Shown here piece after piece: positions 48,896 to 61,356 of a stretch of 64,000 nucleotides of DNA. The translations under genes and the position numbers were made by a program. The DNA is from Pseudomonadota bacterium (GTDB lineage: Bacteria; Chloroflexota; UBA6077; JAJPGT01). Below the pieces are notes generated by a model. That model was not told where the DNA came from. It ran no database searches and saw nothing but the letters and a program-made list of their open reading frames with translations. The DNA is taken from the NCBI GenBank assembly GCA_021325655.1, contig JAJPGT010000100.1:105289-169288 (forward strand), written 5' to 3'. Positions within the stretch are counted from its first letter, which is position 1. Every line of letters starts with the position of its first letter.

Positions 48896-49049
48896 TTCAA
48901 GTTCCGATTCTAACGCACGCTGCCGCGCGCGGGGCTAGTGCAGGAACCCCCTGTGCTACAATCCCCGGCGCCCAGCCTCCAGCGCTGCCGTGGACGCCGG
49001 CCTGGGGCATGGCCGACGCATCCCACTCCGCGCAGAGAGGACGCCAGCC

Positions 49050-49574
49050 GTGGACGTCGCCAACCAGCTCAAAGAGAAGATTCGCGACGTGCCCGACTTT
49101 CCCAAGAAGGGCATCCTGTTCAAAGACATTACCACGCTGCTCCAGGATGCGGAAGCCTTCCGCCAAGCGATCGACGCGCTCGTGGAGCGGGTTCGGCAGT
49201 ACGATCCCGAGGTCGTGGTGGGCATGGAGTCGCGCGGCTTCATCTTCGCCGCCCCCATCGCCTACCTCCTGGGCACCGGCTTCGTCCCGGTCCGCAAGCT
49301 CGGCAAGCTCCCCTACCAGTCGGTGAGCGTCGAGTACGACCTCGAGTACGGCGCGGCGACGCTCGAGATGCACGTCGACGCGATCCGTCCCGGCCAGCGT
49401 GTGCTGGTGGTGGACGACCTGCTTGCGACCGGGGGCACAGTGTGTGCGACCATCGCCCTGATCGAGAAGCTCGGCGGCGTCGTCGTCGCGGCCGCCTTCC
49501 TGGTCGAGCTCGACTTTCTCCATGGGCGCAGCCGCCTGGACGGCCACAATGTGGTCAGCCTGATTCACTTCTAG
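49050..49574 (+). CDS. apt: Adenine phosphoribosyltransferase
   Basis: [68 protein letters not shown]. Confidence 0.96.
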   Translation: MDVANQLKEKIRDVPDFPKKGILFKDITTLLQDAEAFRQAIDALVERVRQYDPEVVVGMESRGFIFAAPIAYLLGTGFVPVRKLGKLPYQSVSVEYDLEYGAATLEMHVDAIRPGQRVLVVDDLLATGGTVCATIALIEKLGGVVVAAAFLVELDFLHGRSRLDGHNVVSLIHF

Positions 49575-49599
49575 CCACGGAGTACAGCACACAGCACGT

Positions 49600-50661
49600 A
49601 TGCGGACAGTTGAGTACGTTGATGGCGCCGTCCGGCTGATCGACCAGACGCGGCTACCCGAGAAGCTGGAATACATCACCTGCCGGCGTCTGGAAGAGGT
49701 GGCGCACGCGATCCGCTCGATGCAGGTACGCGGGGCGCCAGCGATTGGCGCCACCGCCGCCTTCGGCCTGGCCCTGGTGGGCGATCAGAGCCGCGCCAGC
49801 GATCCGGCCGCCTGGCTGGCGGAGGTGGAGCGGGCGGCGGAGGTGCTGCGCGCCACCCGGCCGACCGCGGTGAATCTGAGCTGGGCGCTGGAGCGCTGCC
49901 TGGAGGCGGCCCGGGCCGCTGCGCCGCAGGGGGTCGAGCCGGCGAAGGCGGCGCTGCGCGCCTGTGCTCAACAACTGGCCGATGAGGACGCGCGGGCAAA
50001 CCGGCAGATGGGGCAGCTCGGCAGCGCACTGGTGCCGCCCGGAGCACGGGTGCTGACCCACTGCAACGCCGGTGCGCTCGCCACGGTCGAGTTCGGCACC
50101 GCGCTCGGCGTGATCCGCGCCGCGCACGAAGCCGGCAAGCGGGTACACGTGTTCGTCGACGAGACGCGCCCGTTCCTGCAGGGCGCCCGGCTGACCGCCT
50201 GGGAGCTGGAGCAGGAGGGCATCCCCTACACGCTCATCACCGACAATATGGCGGGCCACTTCCTCGCGCGCGGCGAGGTGGACCTGGTAGTGGTTGGCGC
50301 GGACCGTATCGCCGCCAATGGCGACGTGGCGAACAAGATCGGGACCTACACGCTGGCGGTGCTGTGCAAGGAGAACGGCGTCCCGTTCTACGTCGCGGCG
50401 CCGCTGTCTACCATCGATCTGTCGATCCCGAACGGCGCGGCGATCCCGATCGAGGAGCGCAGCTCCGACGAGGTGACGCGGATCCAGGGGCTGCGCATCG
50501 CCCCGCCCGGTGCCCGCGCCGCCCATCCAGCGTTCGACGTGACTCCGGCCCGCTACGTGACCGCGATCATCACCGAGCGCGGGATCGCCCGCCCCCCGTA
50601 CGAGCAGTCGCTGGCTGCCCTGTTCCAGCCCGAAGGCGCGCCAGCCGCGGCCAACGCTTGA
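49600..50661 (+). CDS. mtnA: S-methyl-5-thioribose-1-phosphate isomerase
   Basis: [91 protein letters not shown]. Confidence 0.95.
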   Translation: MRTVEYVDGAVRLIDQTRLPEKLEYITCRRLEEVAHAIRSMQVRGAPAIGATAAFGLALVGDQSRASDPAAWLAEVERAAEVLRATRPTAVNLSWALERCLEAARAAAPQGVEPAKAALRACAQQLADEDARANRQMGQLGSALVPPGARVLTHCNAGALATVEFGTALGVIRAAHEAGKRVHVFVDETRPFLQGARLTAWELEQEGIPYTLITDNMAGHFLARGEVDLVVVGADRIAANGDVANKIGTYTLAVLCKENGVPFYVAAPLSTIDLSIPNGAAIPIEERSSDEVTRIQGLRIAPPGARAAHPAFDVTPARYVTAIITERGIARPPYEQSLAALFQPEGAPAAANA

Positions 50662-50678
50662 ATTTGAGGGATGGCAGG

Positions 50679-51497
50679 ATGATCGAGATTCCGCGCCGGA
50701 ACCTGGCCCAGATCGGGGTGTTCGGCGGCTCCGGCCTGTATCAGCTCCTGGACAACATCGAGGAGGTCACGATCGAGACGCCCTATGGCCCACCGAGCGA
50801 CCGCCTGATGATCGGCGAGGTAGGCGGGGTGAAGGTCGCCTTTCTGCCGCGCCACGGCCGCAAGCACACCTACCCACCCCACCGGATCAACTACCGGGCG
50901 AATGTCTGGGCCATGGCGTCGGCCGGGGTGACCCGCATCATCGGCCCCACGGCGTCGGGGAGCTTGCAGCCGCACGTGAAGCCGGGCGACTTCGTGATCT
51001 GCGACCAGTTCGTCGACCGCACCTACGGCCGGGAGCAGACCTTCTTCGATGGCCCGGTCACGGCGCACGTCAGCGCCGCCGACCCCTATTGCCCCGAGAT
51101 CCGCCGGGTGGCGCTGGAGGCTGCGCGCGAGCTCGGCCTCGCTGTCCACGATGGTGGGACGGTGGTGGTGGTGCAGGGGCCGCGTTTCTCCACCCGCTCC
51201 GAGAGCAGGTGGTACGCCAGCCAGGGCTGGGAGGTGATCAACATGACCCAGTACCCGGAATGCATTCTGCCGCGCGAGCTGGAGCTCTGCTACGCCAACA
51301 TCGCCCTGATTACCGACTACGACGTTGGACTCGAGGGGCAGGAGGGCATCGCGCCGGTGACCAACGAAGAGGTGCTGCGCGTCTTCGCGCAGAACATCTC
51401 CCGAGTGCGCGAGCTGATCTTCACCATGATCCCACGCCTGGCCGGCGCTCGCACCTGCGGGTGCGGCATGGCGATGCAGGGCGCGGTGATGGGCTGA
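50679..51497 (+). CDS. mtnP: S-methyl-5'-thioadenosine phosphorylase (MTAP/PNP family)
   Basis: IGVFGGSGLYQLLDN, FLPRHGRKHTYPPHRINYRANVWAM, VVVVQGPRFSTRSESRWYASQGWEVINMTQYPECILPRELELCYANIALITDYDVG; C-terminal TCGCGMAMQGAVMG. Confidence 0.94.
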   Translation: MIEIPRRNLAQIGVFGGSGLYQLLDNIEEVTIETPYGPPSDRLMIGEVGGVKVAFLPRHGRKHTYPPHRINYRANVWAMASAGVTRIIGPTASGSLQPHVKPGDFVICDQFVDRTYGREQTFFDGPVTAHVSAADPYCPEIRRVALEAARELGLAVHDGGTVVVVQGPRFSTRSESRWYASQGWEVINMTQYPECILPRELELCYANIALITDYDVGLEGQEGIAPVTNEEVLRVFAQNISRVRELIFTMIPRLAGARTCGCGMAMQGAVMG

Positions 51498-52799
<1,302 letters not shown>

Positions 52800-52866
52800 C
52801 GCGAAGACGTGCCACGAACCAAACGGTGCGCAGCCCTGGCTGATCGCTGACATCAAGGGGGAGTCG

Positions 52867-54099
52867 ATGTCCACGAGCTTCATGCAGACCCCGAAGCTGC
52901 TGTTTACTTCCGAGTCGGTCACCGAGGGCCACCCGGACAAGGTGTGCGACCAGATCTCCGACGCGATCCTGGATGCCATCCTGCGCGAGGATCCCTACGG
53001 GCGAGTCGCGGTGGAGTGCCTGGCCACGACCGGGCTGGTGCTGGTCGCCGGAGAGATCACCACCAAGGCGTACGTGGATCTGCAGGAGCTCGTGCGCGGG
53101 GTGCTGGAGCAGATCGGCTACACCCGCGCCAAGTACGGCTTCGATGCCCGCACCTGCGGAGTGCTGAACGCGATCAAGCCGCAGAGCCCGGACATCGACT
53201 TGGGGGTGAGCGAGGCGGTGGAGGCGCGGGCCGGGGCGGAGGACGAGTACGACCGAATCGGCGCGGGCGACCAGGGGATGATGATCGGCTTTGCCTGCAC
53301 CGAGACGCCGGAGCTGATGCCATTGCCGATCATGCTCGCGCACCGACTCGCCCGCCGGCTCGCCCAGGCGCGCAAGCGCCGGGAGCTGCCCTACCTGCGG
53401 CCGGACGGCAAGACCCAGGTAACGGTGGAGTACCGCTACGGTGTCCCGGCGCGGGTGGACACTGTGGTCGTCTCGCACCAGCACGATGAGAAGGTGCCGC
53501 AGGCGCAGATCACCCACGACGTCCAGAAGCTGGTCGAGGAGATAGTGCCGGCCGAGCTATACGACGAGCGGCTCCGCCTGTTCGTCAATCCCACCGGCCG
53601 CTTCGTCATCGGCGGCCCGATGGGCGACGCGGGGCTGACCGGGCGCAAGATTATCGTCGACACCTATGGCGGGATGGCCCGCCACGGCGGCGGCGCCTTC
53701 TCTGGCAAGGACCCGACGAAGGTGGACCGATCGGGTGCCTACGCCGCCCGCTACGTCGCCAAGAACCTGGTCGCCGCCGGCCTGGCGGAGCGGATCGAGA
53801 TCCAGCTCGCCTACGCTATCGGCGTGGCGAGGCCGGTGTCGATCATGATCGAGACGTTCGGTACCCACAAGGTCGAGCCAGCTCGCATCGAGGAGCTGGT
53901 GCGCAAGCACTTCGACCTGCGCCCGGCGGCGATCATCGAGCACCTGAACCTGCGCCGGCCGATTTACCAGCCCACCGCGGTCTACGGCCACTTCGGTCGG
54001 ACTGACATTGACGCCCCCTGGGAGCGGACCGACCTGGCTGACGTCCTGCGCGCCGAGGCGGGGCTCGCCCAGCGGGTCCAGCCGGTGGCGGCGAGCTAG
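52867..54099 (+). CDS. metK: S-adenosylmethionine synthetase
   Basis: [108 protein letters not shown]. Confidence 0.98.
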   Translation: MSTSFMQTPKLLFTSESVTEGHPDKVCDQISDAILDAILREDPYGRVAVECLATTGLVLVAGEITTKAYVDLQELVRGVLEQIGYTRAKYGFDARTCGVLNAIKPQSPDIDLGVSEAVEARAGAEDEYDRIGAGDQGMMIGFACTETPELMPLPIMLAHRLARRLAQARKRRELPYLRPDGKTQVTVEYRYGVPARVDTVVVSHQHDEKVPQAQITHDVQKLVEEIVPAELYDERLRLFVNPTGRFVIGGPMGDAGLTGRKIIVDTYGGMARHGGGAFSGKDPTKVDRSGAYAARYVAKNLVAAGLAERIEIQLAYAIGVARPVSIMIETFGTHKVEPARIEELVRKHFDLRPAAIIEHLNLRRPIYQPTAVYGHFGRTDIDAPWERTDLADVLRAEAGLAQRVQPVAAS

Positions 54100-55074
<975 letters not shown>

Positions 55075-55120
55075 CCGGCGCAGCCAGCACAGTCATGGAC
55101 CCAGCAGATGGGGGTGCCAG

Positions 55121-56548
55121 ATGCCTTCACGCATCACGTTCGGTACTGACGGATGGCGGGCGATCATCGCCGAGGACTACACGTTCGACAACGTGCGCAC
55201 CTGCGCCCAGGCGATGGCGGAATACCAGCAGGCAACCGGAACGGCCGCTCGGGGCCTGGTCGTCGGCTACGACACGCGCTTCGCCTCGGAACGCTTTGCC
55301 GATGCCGTCGCCGAGGTGCTGGCAGCCAACGGCATCCGCGTCTACCTGTCAGACCGGGCGCAGCCGACGCCGGTAGCGTCGTACGCGATCCTGGCCCGCC
55401 AGGCCGGCGGCGCGGTCGTCATCACCGCCAGCCACAACCCCGCCCTCTACAACGGCTTCAAAGTGAAGCCCGAGTATGCCGGCTCCGCCCCGCCGGAGGT
55501 GGTGCAGGAGCTGGAGCGGCGGATCGAGGCGATCCAGGCGCGTCCGAACGGAGTCAAACGGCTACCACTGGCGGAGGCGGAGCGGCAGGGGCTGGTGGAG
55601 CGCTTCGACGCCACGCCCGACTACGTGGCGCAGGTTGAGCGGCTGGTCGATCTCCCCGCGCTCCGCGCGGCCGGGATCACCATCGTGGCGGACGCGATGT
55701 ATGGCGCCGGCAGCGGCTACTTCGCGCGGCTGCTCAGCGGTGGCGCTACCCGGGTCATCGGCATCCGCCAGGAGCGCAATCCGGCGTTCCCGGGGATCAA
55801 CCCGGAGCCGATCACCCCGAACCTGGCCCTGCTGTTCGACACCGTGCGCCAGAGCGGCGCCGCGGCCGGGCTGGCGACCGATGGCGATGCCGACCGCATC
55901 GGACTGGTAGATGAGCAGGGGCGCTTCATCAACCAGCACCAGGTGTTCGGCCTGCTCCTGCTGTACCTGCTCCAGGTGCGAGGGATGCGTGGCGACGCGG
56001 TCCGCTCCGTCACGATGACCAGCATGGGCGACCGTTTCGCCGAGGCGCACGGGTTCAGGGTGCACGAGACACCGGTTGGCTTCAAGTACATCGGCCCCAG
56101 GATGACCGCGGTCGACGCCATCCTGGGCGGGGAGGAATCCGGCGGCTTCGGCTTCGCCGGGCACATCCCCGAACGCGATGCCATCGTCAGCGGCCTGTTC
56201 CTGCTGGACCTGATGGTAAAGCTGGGCAAGAGCATGTCCCAGACGCTCGCCTATCTGCAGGAGCAGATGGGCGCCTGGTACTACGACCGGGTCGACATCC
56301 AGTTCCCGGCCCAGGAGCGCGAGGCGATCACCGCGCGGGTGCAGTCTGCGCAACCGAAGGAGATCGGCAGCAGCCCGCTGGCGCGGGTGAACACCATCGA
56401 CGGCTACAAGTTCATCGCGGAAGACGGGAGCTGGCTGCTGATCCGCTTCTCCGGCACCGAGCCGCTGCTGCGCATCTACACCGAAACCACCAGCCCCGAG
56501 CGCGTCCAGCGCATCCTGGAGCAGGGGCGGCAGCTCGCCGGCGTGTAG
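55121..56548 (+). CDS. Phosphoglucomutase/phosphomannomutase family protein
   Basis: ITFGTDGWRAIIAEDYTF, GGAVVITASHNPALYNGFK, GLATDGDADRIGLVDEQG, GGEESGGFGF. Confidence 0.95.
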   Translation: MPSRITFGTDGWRAIIAEDYTFDNVRTCAQAMAEYQQATGTAARGLVVGYDTRFASERFADAVAEVLAANGIRVYLSDRAQPTPVASYAILARQAGGAVVITASHNPALYNGFKVKPEYAGSAPPEVVQELERRIEAIQARPNGVKRLPLAEAERQGLVERFDATPDYVAQVERLVDLPALRAAGITIVADAMYGAGSGYFARLLSGGATRVIGIRQERNPAFPGINPEPITPNLALLFDTVRQSGAAAGLATDGDADRIGLVDEQGRFINQHQVFGLLLLYLLQVRGMRGDAVRSVTMTSMGDRFAEAHGFRVHETPVGFKYIGPRMTAVDAILGGEESGGFGFAGHIPERDAIVSGLFLLDLMVKLGKSMSQTLAYLQEQMGAWYYDRVDIQFPAQEREAITARVQSAQPKEIGSSPLARVNTIDGYKFIAEDGSWLLIRFSGTEPLLRIYTETTSPERVQRILEQGRQLAGV

Positions 56549-56676
56549 CCCCGGGCCAGCGCCACGGGGCAGCGGATTGGGCGCCGCCTGGGCAAGGATA
56601 CCTGCGCCTTCGATGCCAGGAGCCACGCGAGCGGCGAGGCCGCGGCGGACGGCAGGCTGGCCAGCGCGGCCTGGCG

Positions 56677-59133
56677 CTACGGACCGGGGCGCGGCTCCGA
56701 CCCGACACCCGCCACCTCGGCCCCGGGGTGCGCCTCCCCACCACGGGGACGCTCAGCCCCGCTCCAGGCCGGGGCCTCACCCCTTCCAGGCGGCGCGATC
56801 CGGCCACGCCGCAGCCGCCAGACCAGCGCCAGCGCGAGCAGCGCCCAGGTGAGGGCACTCAGCCGCCAGCCGATCTCCCAGGTGAGCGGCGCGAACGCAA
56901 AGCGCACCAGGTGGCTGCCCGGGGCGAGGCGCACCGCGCGGAAGACGCCGTAGGCGATCACGACCGGCGCCTCGCGCCCATCCACCGTGGCCGTCCAGCC
57001 CGGATACATCGGGTCGGCCAGGACCAGATAGCCCTCCGCGGCCGCGTCAGCCTGGATCTCCACCACGTTGTCGCCGTAGGCGACGATCCGCGCCTCGGTG
57101 GGGGCGGCGACCGCGCCGGCCAGCGGCACACCCTCCACGAGCACAGTCTGCCGGGGATCGAAGCCGGGCTGCGCCAGCCGGGCGAGCGCCGCCTCACCAT
57201 CCGGCACCGCCTCCGCTTGGTACACCACCCGCGCCCGGGGCAGCGCGCCGAGGTGGCGGTACAGGCTGAGGCCGTCCGGCTCGTGCTCAATGAGCTGGAA
57301 GTCGTCCGCTGGGAGCCGCAGCGAATCGGGCGCAATCAGGTAGCGGACGCCGAGCAGGTCGTAGGCGGGAGAGGCGTAGTCGCGCCCCACGGTGTCTCGG
57401 AAGCGGGCATAGCGCTGGAGCTTCATCGGATTGTGCAGCCCACCGGCGTCCTGCAGCCCGAGGACATTGGCAGTGTCGGGCTGCCAGATCGACAGCGCCC
57501 CGGTCTCGCTGTCGATCCGATACAGGCCCGGGTCCTGGCGCAGCCGCTGCACGATCGCCTCCCGGCGGAAGCCGGCCAGCGGATCGGCGGTGGTCGGATT
57601 GAAGGTGTGGTAGGCGGAGGCGATGTCGAGGGTCGTGATCGCCAGCGCCAGGCCAACGACGGCAGCGGGGGAGAGCCAGCGGTACAGCGCGGCGCCAAAC
57701 AGGAAGAGCGCGCCGGCGAGGTAAACGGCTAGAAAGAAGGTGTCGGAGACGGCGGCGACGGCGCGCGGATTGACGTTCGGGTCGCCAATCTGCTGCGCGA
57801 GGAACAGCGGCAGCGCGACGCCGAGCACAGCGAGCAGCGCGCCGGCGACCAGGCGGGCCGCCCAGGTGAGCGCCCGGCGATCCAGGTCGTCCGCGAACCC
57901 GGCCGGGGTGGCGAAGCGCCGCAGCGCGTCCAACCCGTAGCCGGCAGCGAGGGCGACCCCGAAGTCGAACAGGTACAGGTAGCGGCCGGCGGCCCGCACC
58001 AGGTCGAAGCCTGGGACGGCACGGTACACCCAGCCGAACAGCGCGGTGGCGTCGCCCAGCGAGAGCAGCAGCGCCACCACTGCCAGGCCAGCGAAGAACC
58101 AGACCGGCCGCTCCCGACGCAGGACCATCGCAACGCCGGCCAGCAGCAGCGGCAGCACCCCCACGTACCCCAGCACCTCGGTGTTCGACCACGGCCCCCA
58201 GTAGTTGGTCGGGTTCGAGCCCCACAGGTGCGGCAGCAGCAGTGTCGCCAGCCCGATCGGCTGGGCGGCAAACTCGACCGCTCGCTCGAACGGCAGGTCC
58301 GAGCGGATCGAGTAGCGGGTCAGCTCTACCCCGGGCAGAATCTTCAGCGCCGCCGCCCCGAAGGCGACCGCTCCCGCGACCGCGAGCACCGCCAGCCGCC
58401 GCGGCACGCTTGGACGGGACAGCGCTGGCCAACACAGGGGCGCCAGCGCCACGTACGCGGCGGCGGTGGCGAGCTGGAGCATGACGATCTGCGCGTGGCC
58501 GGCAAAGAAGGCGAGGGCAAAGGCGAGGCCGGCCCCGGCAGCATAGCCGTAGCCGCGGCCTGCGACCGCTCGGCTCAGCAGCCAGAGTTGGAGCGGGAGC
58601 CAGGCAGCGCTCTGGATCATGTTCGCGTGGCCAAGGTGGGTCACCATGAAGCCGGAGAGCATGAACACCGCGCCGACCAGCCAGGCGGCGGGCCGGCTGA
58701 GCCGTAGCTCCCGAGCGAAGCCGTAGGTGAAGGCGCCCGCCAGCGGGTAATGGATAAGCACCACCGCTTCCAGATCGCGGTAGCCGAACGCCGTTCCGCG
58801 CAGCAGCGCCGGCCAGTTCAGCGGATAGAACAGGCCCGACTGCAGGTCGGCGGCGAACGGCATCCCGGCGTGGACGCTGGGGTTCCAGAGCGGTAGCGTC
58901 CCGCTGGCCAGGCTGCGCGCGGCGAAGGCGAACATCGGGTAGATGAACGAAGCCATGTCGCCGCCGCCTATCGGTACCCAGACGCCGCGGCTCAGCAGCG
59001 GCCGCCAGAAGAAGGCGAGCGCCAGCAGCGCCAGCAGCGCCAGCGCCAGCGCGTCGAGCCGGTATCGTCGCGAGAACGCGCTCAGCAGTGGTACCTCCAG
59101 AATGCCGCCCGCGGAGACGTAGCGCGGCGACAT
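56677..59133 (-). CDS. YfhO-like multi-TM membrane protein
   Basis: 818 aa, many TM segments; PLWNPSVHAGMPFAADLQSGLFYPLNWPALL, C-terminal YLVLADPMYPGWTATVDGREAPVVIAYGVFRAVRLAPGSHLVRFAF. Confidence 0.88.
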   Translation of the reverse strand: MSPRYVSAGGILEVPLLSAFSRRYRLDALALALLALLALAFFWRPLLSRGVWVPIGGGDMASFIYPMFAFAARSLASGTLPLWNPSVHAGMPFAADLQSGLFYPLNWPALLRGTAFGYRDLEAVVLIHYPLAGAFTYGFARELRLSRPAAWLVGAVFMLSGFMVTHLGHANMIQSAAWLPLQLWLLSRAVAGRGYGYAAGAGLAFALAFFAGHAQIVMLQLATAAAYVALAPLCWPALSRPSVPRRLAVLAVAGAVAFGAAALKILPGVELTRYSIRSDLPFERAVEFAAQPIGLATLLLPHLWGSNPTNYWGPWSNTEVLGYVGVLPLLLAGVAMVLRRERPVWFFAGLAVVALLLSLGDATALFGWVYRAVPGFDLVRAAGRYLYLFDFGVALAAGYGLDALRRFATPAGFADDLDRRALTWAARLVAGALLAVLGVALPLFLAQQIGDPNVNPRAVAAVSDTFFLAVYLAGALFLFGAALYRWLSPAAVVGLALAITTLDIASAYHTFNPTTADPLAGFRREAIVQRLRQDPGLYRIDSETGALSIWQPDTANVLGLQDAGGLHNPMKLQRYARFRDTVGRDYASPAYDLLGVRYLIAPDSLRLPADDFQLIEHEPDGLSLYRHLGALPRARVVYQAEAVPDGEAALARLAQPGFDPRQTVLVEGVPLAGAVAAPTEARIVAYGDNVVEIQADAAAEGYLVLADPMYPGWTATVDGREAPVVIAYGVFRAVRLAPGSHLVRFAFAPLTWEIGWRLSALTWALLALALVWRLRRGRIAPPGRGEAPAWSGAERPRGGEAHPGAEVAGVGSEPRPGP

Positions 59134-59192
59134 TCTACTGAACGGGATCGTTCCGACCGCGTCACAGCTCGCGGATGACGCCTTTCATCGCT

Positions 59193-59221
59193 TTGACAGA
59201 GGCTCCGCCCGGGTGTAGACT
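59193..59221 (+). promoter_or_regulatory. Putative sigma-70-type promoter
   Basis: TTGACA (59193-59198) - 17 nt - TAGACT (59216-59221). Confidence 0.6.
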
Positions 59222-59227
59222 CCATCC

Positions 59228-59333
59228 AGGTGGAGAGCGGGTTCCACCGGAGGGCAGTGAGTGCGGCCTGTCGTACAGGACAGCGTGGCACATCGGGACG
59301 CGAAGAACGTCAGCGAATGGGCTGGCGTTTTTT
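59228..59333 (+). ncRNA. Candidate structured small RNA or 5' attenuator/leader upstream of the SWIM gene
   Basis: Bounded by a consensus-like promoter and an intrinsic terminator; contains hairpins GGTGGA-GAGCGGGT-TCCACC (59229-59248) and CCTGT-CGT-ACAGG (59267-59279). Confidence 0.4.
59306..59333 (+). terminator. Intrinsic terminator upstream of the SWIM gene
   Basis: AACGTCAGC-GAATGG-GCTGGCGTT followed by T6 (59328-59333); 9-bp stem with one G-U. Confidence 0.8.
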
Positions 59334-59361
59334 GTTGCCCGATTTTTGAGGAGGATCGCCA

Positions 59362-59631
59362 GTGCAGTCGAGCCTGATCGGGAAGATCCAGAAGGCCCAT
59401 CTCTACGCGCGCGAACCGGAGCGGATTCAGTTCCAGGAGTTCCAGACGACGTTTCGCGGGGAGCACGACTCGTACGACGTGGCGTTTCGCGGCGGCTCCT
59501 GGCACTGTAGCTGCCACTTCTTCCCGACCTGGAAGACCTGCAGCCACGTGATGGCGCTCCAGAAGCTGATGGGCGTCATGCTCCCCCGCGAGGCGATGCT
59601 GGCGCCCGAGAGCACCCTGGTGGCGAGCTGA
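59362..59631 (+). CDS. Small SWIM zinc-finger protein
   Basis: SYDVAFRGGSWHCSCHFFPTWKTCSHVMALQKLMG (CxCx(n)CxH); 89 aa with GAGGAGG ribosome-binding sequence upstream. Confidence 0.88.
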   Translation: MQSSLIGKIQKAHLYAREPERIQFQEFQTTFRGEHDSYDVAFRGGSWHCSCHFFPTWKTCSHVMALQKLMGVMLPREAMLAPESTLVAS

Positions 59632-59797
59632 GAACTGCCCCGCCGGCCCTGGTAGCGCGGGCCCGGCTGCTCGTCTCTTCCGCTGTGTGGCCACCGCGGC
59701 AACGACGTCCTCGCGTCCGTCGCGGCGTGGCGCCCCCTGGCCAATACCCCACGGCGCCGCCAGCGCCCCTATACTCCTCTGGCAGGGACATGCGGGA

Positions 59798-60586
59798 ATG
59801 CCGGGACCACGGCTGCGCGTGGTGTCGCTCGTCGCCAGCAATACCGAGATCGTCTCCGCGCTCGGCCGGGCAGACTGGCTGGTGGGGATCGACGACAACT
59901 CCGACTGGCCGCCCGAGGTGCAGGCCCTGCCGCGTGTCGGCCCGGATCTGAACGTTGACCTCGACCGGGTCGCGATGCTTCAGCCGGACCTTGTCCTCGC
60001 CTCGCTGAGCGTCCCGGGGATGGAGCGCAACGTCGAACGCCTACGAACGCGAGGCATTCCCCACGTGGTGATCCCCTGCGGCGGGCTGTCCGGCGTGTAC
60101 GCGGGGATCCGCCGCGTCGGCGCGCTGCTGAACGCCGAGGCACAGGCGGAGGAGCTGGTCGCCACGATGCAGGCGCGGATGCGGGCCGTCCAGGAGCAGG
60201 TGAGCGGGCGCTCGGTGCGACGGACCTACTGGGAGTGGTGGCCGCGTCCGCCGATCACCGCGGGCGGGCCGAGCTGGATGACCGAGGTGCTGCGCCTGGC
60301 GGGGGCAGACAACGTGTTCGCGGACGTGGAGCGGGAAAGCCAGGCGGTGACGCTCGCCGAGGTTGAGCGCCGCCAGCCGGACAGCATCGTCCTGTGCTGG
60401 TGTGGAGCGCGCAAGCTGCCGGACCCGAGGCTTGTCGCCCGCCGCCCGGGCTGGGCAGCGCTCCCGGCGGTGCGGCAGGGGCGGGTGTACGCGGTGCTGG
60501 AGCCGGAGTTCGGCCGACCGGGGCCGCGCCTAGCAGATGGCGTCGAGATGCTCGCCCGGCTCCTTCACCCCAGGTCAGGCGAGTGA
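59798..60586 (+). CDS. Cobalamin/siderophore-type periplasmic-binding-domain protein (BtuF-like)
   Basis: LRVVSLVASNTEIVSALGRADWLVGIDDNSDWPPEV, LQPDLVLASLSVPGMERNVERL; GTGA overlap with cobS. Confidence 0.83.
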   Translation: MPGPRLRVVSLVASNTEIVSALGRADWLVGIDDNSDWPPEVQALPRVGPDLNVDLDRVAMLQPDLVLASLSVPGMERNVERLRTRGIPHVVIPCGGLSGVYAGIRRVGALLNAEAQAEELVATMQARMRAVQEQVSGRSVRRTYWEWWPRPPITAGGPSWMTEVLRLAGADNVFADVERESQAVTLAEVERRQPDSIVLCWCGARKLPDPRLVARRPGWAALPAVRQGRVYAVLEPEFGRPGPRLADGVEMLARLLHPRSGE

Positions 60587-61356
60587 GCCAGGTGCGCCTC
60601 GGCTCGCCGCTCGCCGCGCTCCGGCTGCTCACTCGGCTGCCCGTGCCCGGAGCGGCGGGCGATGGCCCTGCCGCCGTGGCGGGCGCCGTCCCGTACTTCC
60701 CGCTGGTGGGGCTGCTGCTCGGCGCCATCCTGGCCGGCTGCGATGCCATTCTGCGCCGCTGGCTGGAGCCCGCTGTGGTCAGCGCGCTGCTGCTGCTGTT
60801 GCTGGCGCTGCTGACCGGGGGCTTCCACCTGGATGGGCTGGTCGACAGCGCCGATGGCCTCCTCGCGTACACCGACCCTGGGCGGCGCCTGGAGATCATG
60901 CGCGATAGCCACGTGGGTGCCTTTGGCGTCGCCGCCTGCGCCCTGATACTCCTGCTTCAGTACACTGCGCTGGCAGCGCTCCCCGCTGGCCAGCGTCCCA
61001 CGGCGCTGCTGCTGATGGGTCTGACGTCGCGCTGGAGCATCGTGCTGCTGGCCGCGCTCTTCCCCTACGCCCGCCCGACCGGCACCGGCAAAGCGGTGCG
61101 CGAAGGGGCAACCCCAGGTCGGGCCGTGCCGGCCACCGTGGGCACGGCCGGGCTTGCCGGTCTGCTTGGTGGCCTGGGCGGGATCGCACTGCTGCTCTGG
61201 GTGGCGATTGTTACCCTGGCGCTCGGCCGCGTTGCCGTGGGCCGGCTGGGTGGGCTTACCGGCGACGTGTACGGCGCGGGCGTGGTTCTATCGGAGGCGG
61301 CGGCGCTGGTTGCCGCGCCGCTGGCGCTCGGCGCGACCCCGTGGTGGCAGCCGTGA
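60583..61356 (+). CDS. cobS: Adenosylcobinamide-GDP ribazoletransferase
   Basis: ALRLLTRLPVPG, YFPLVGLLLGAILAGCDAILRRW, GGFHLDGLVDSADGLLAYTDPGRRLEIMRDSHVGAFG. Confidence 0.95.
   Translation: MSQVRLGSPLAALRLLTRLPVPGAAGDGPAAVAGAVPYFPLVGLLLGAILAGCDAILRRWLEPAVVSALLLLLLALLTGGFHLDGLVDSADGLLAYTDPGRRLEIMRDSHVGAFGVAACALILLLQYTALAALPAGQRPTALLLMGLTSRWSIVLLAALFPYARPTGTGKAVREGATPGRAVPATVGTAGLAGLLGGLGGIALLLWVAIVTLALGRVAVGRLGGLTGDVYGAGVVLSEAAALVAAPLALGATPWWQP

Noticed and set aside
52800-52866. Possible SAM/SAH riboswitch upstream of metK
   Set aside because: The gap is 67 nt and I could not match it to any known SAM or SAH riboswitch consensus; a covariance search would be needed.
58190-58240. GGGTTCGAGCCCCACAG T-arm-like string
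   Set aside because: Inside the YfhO-like coding sequence with no acceptor or anticodon stem.
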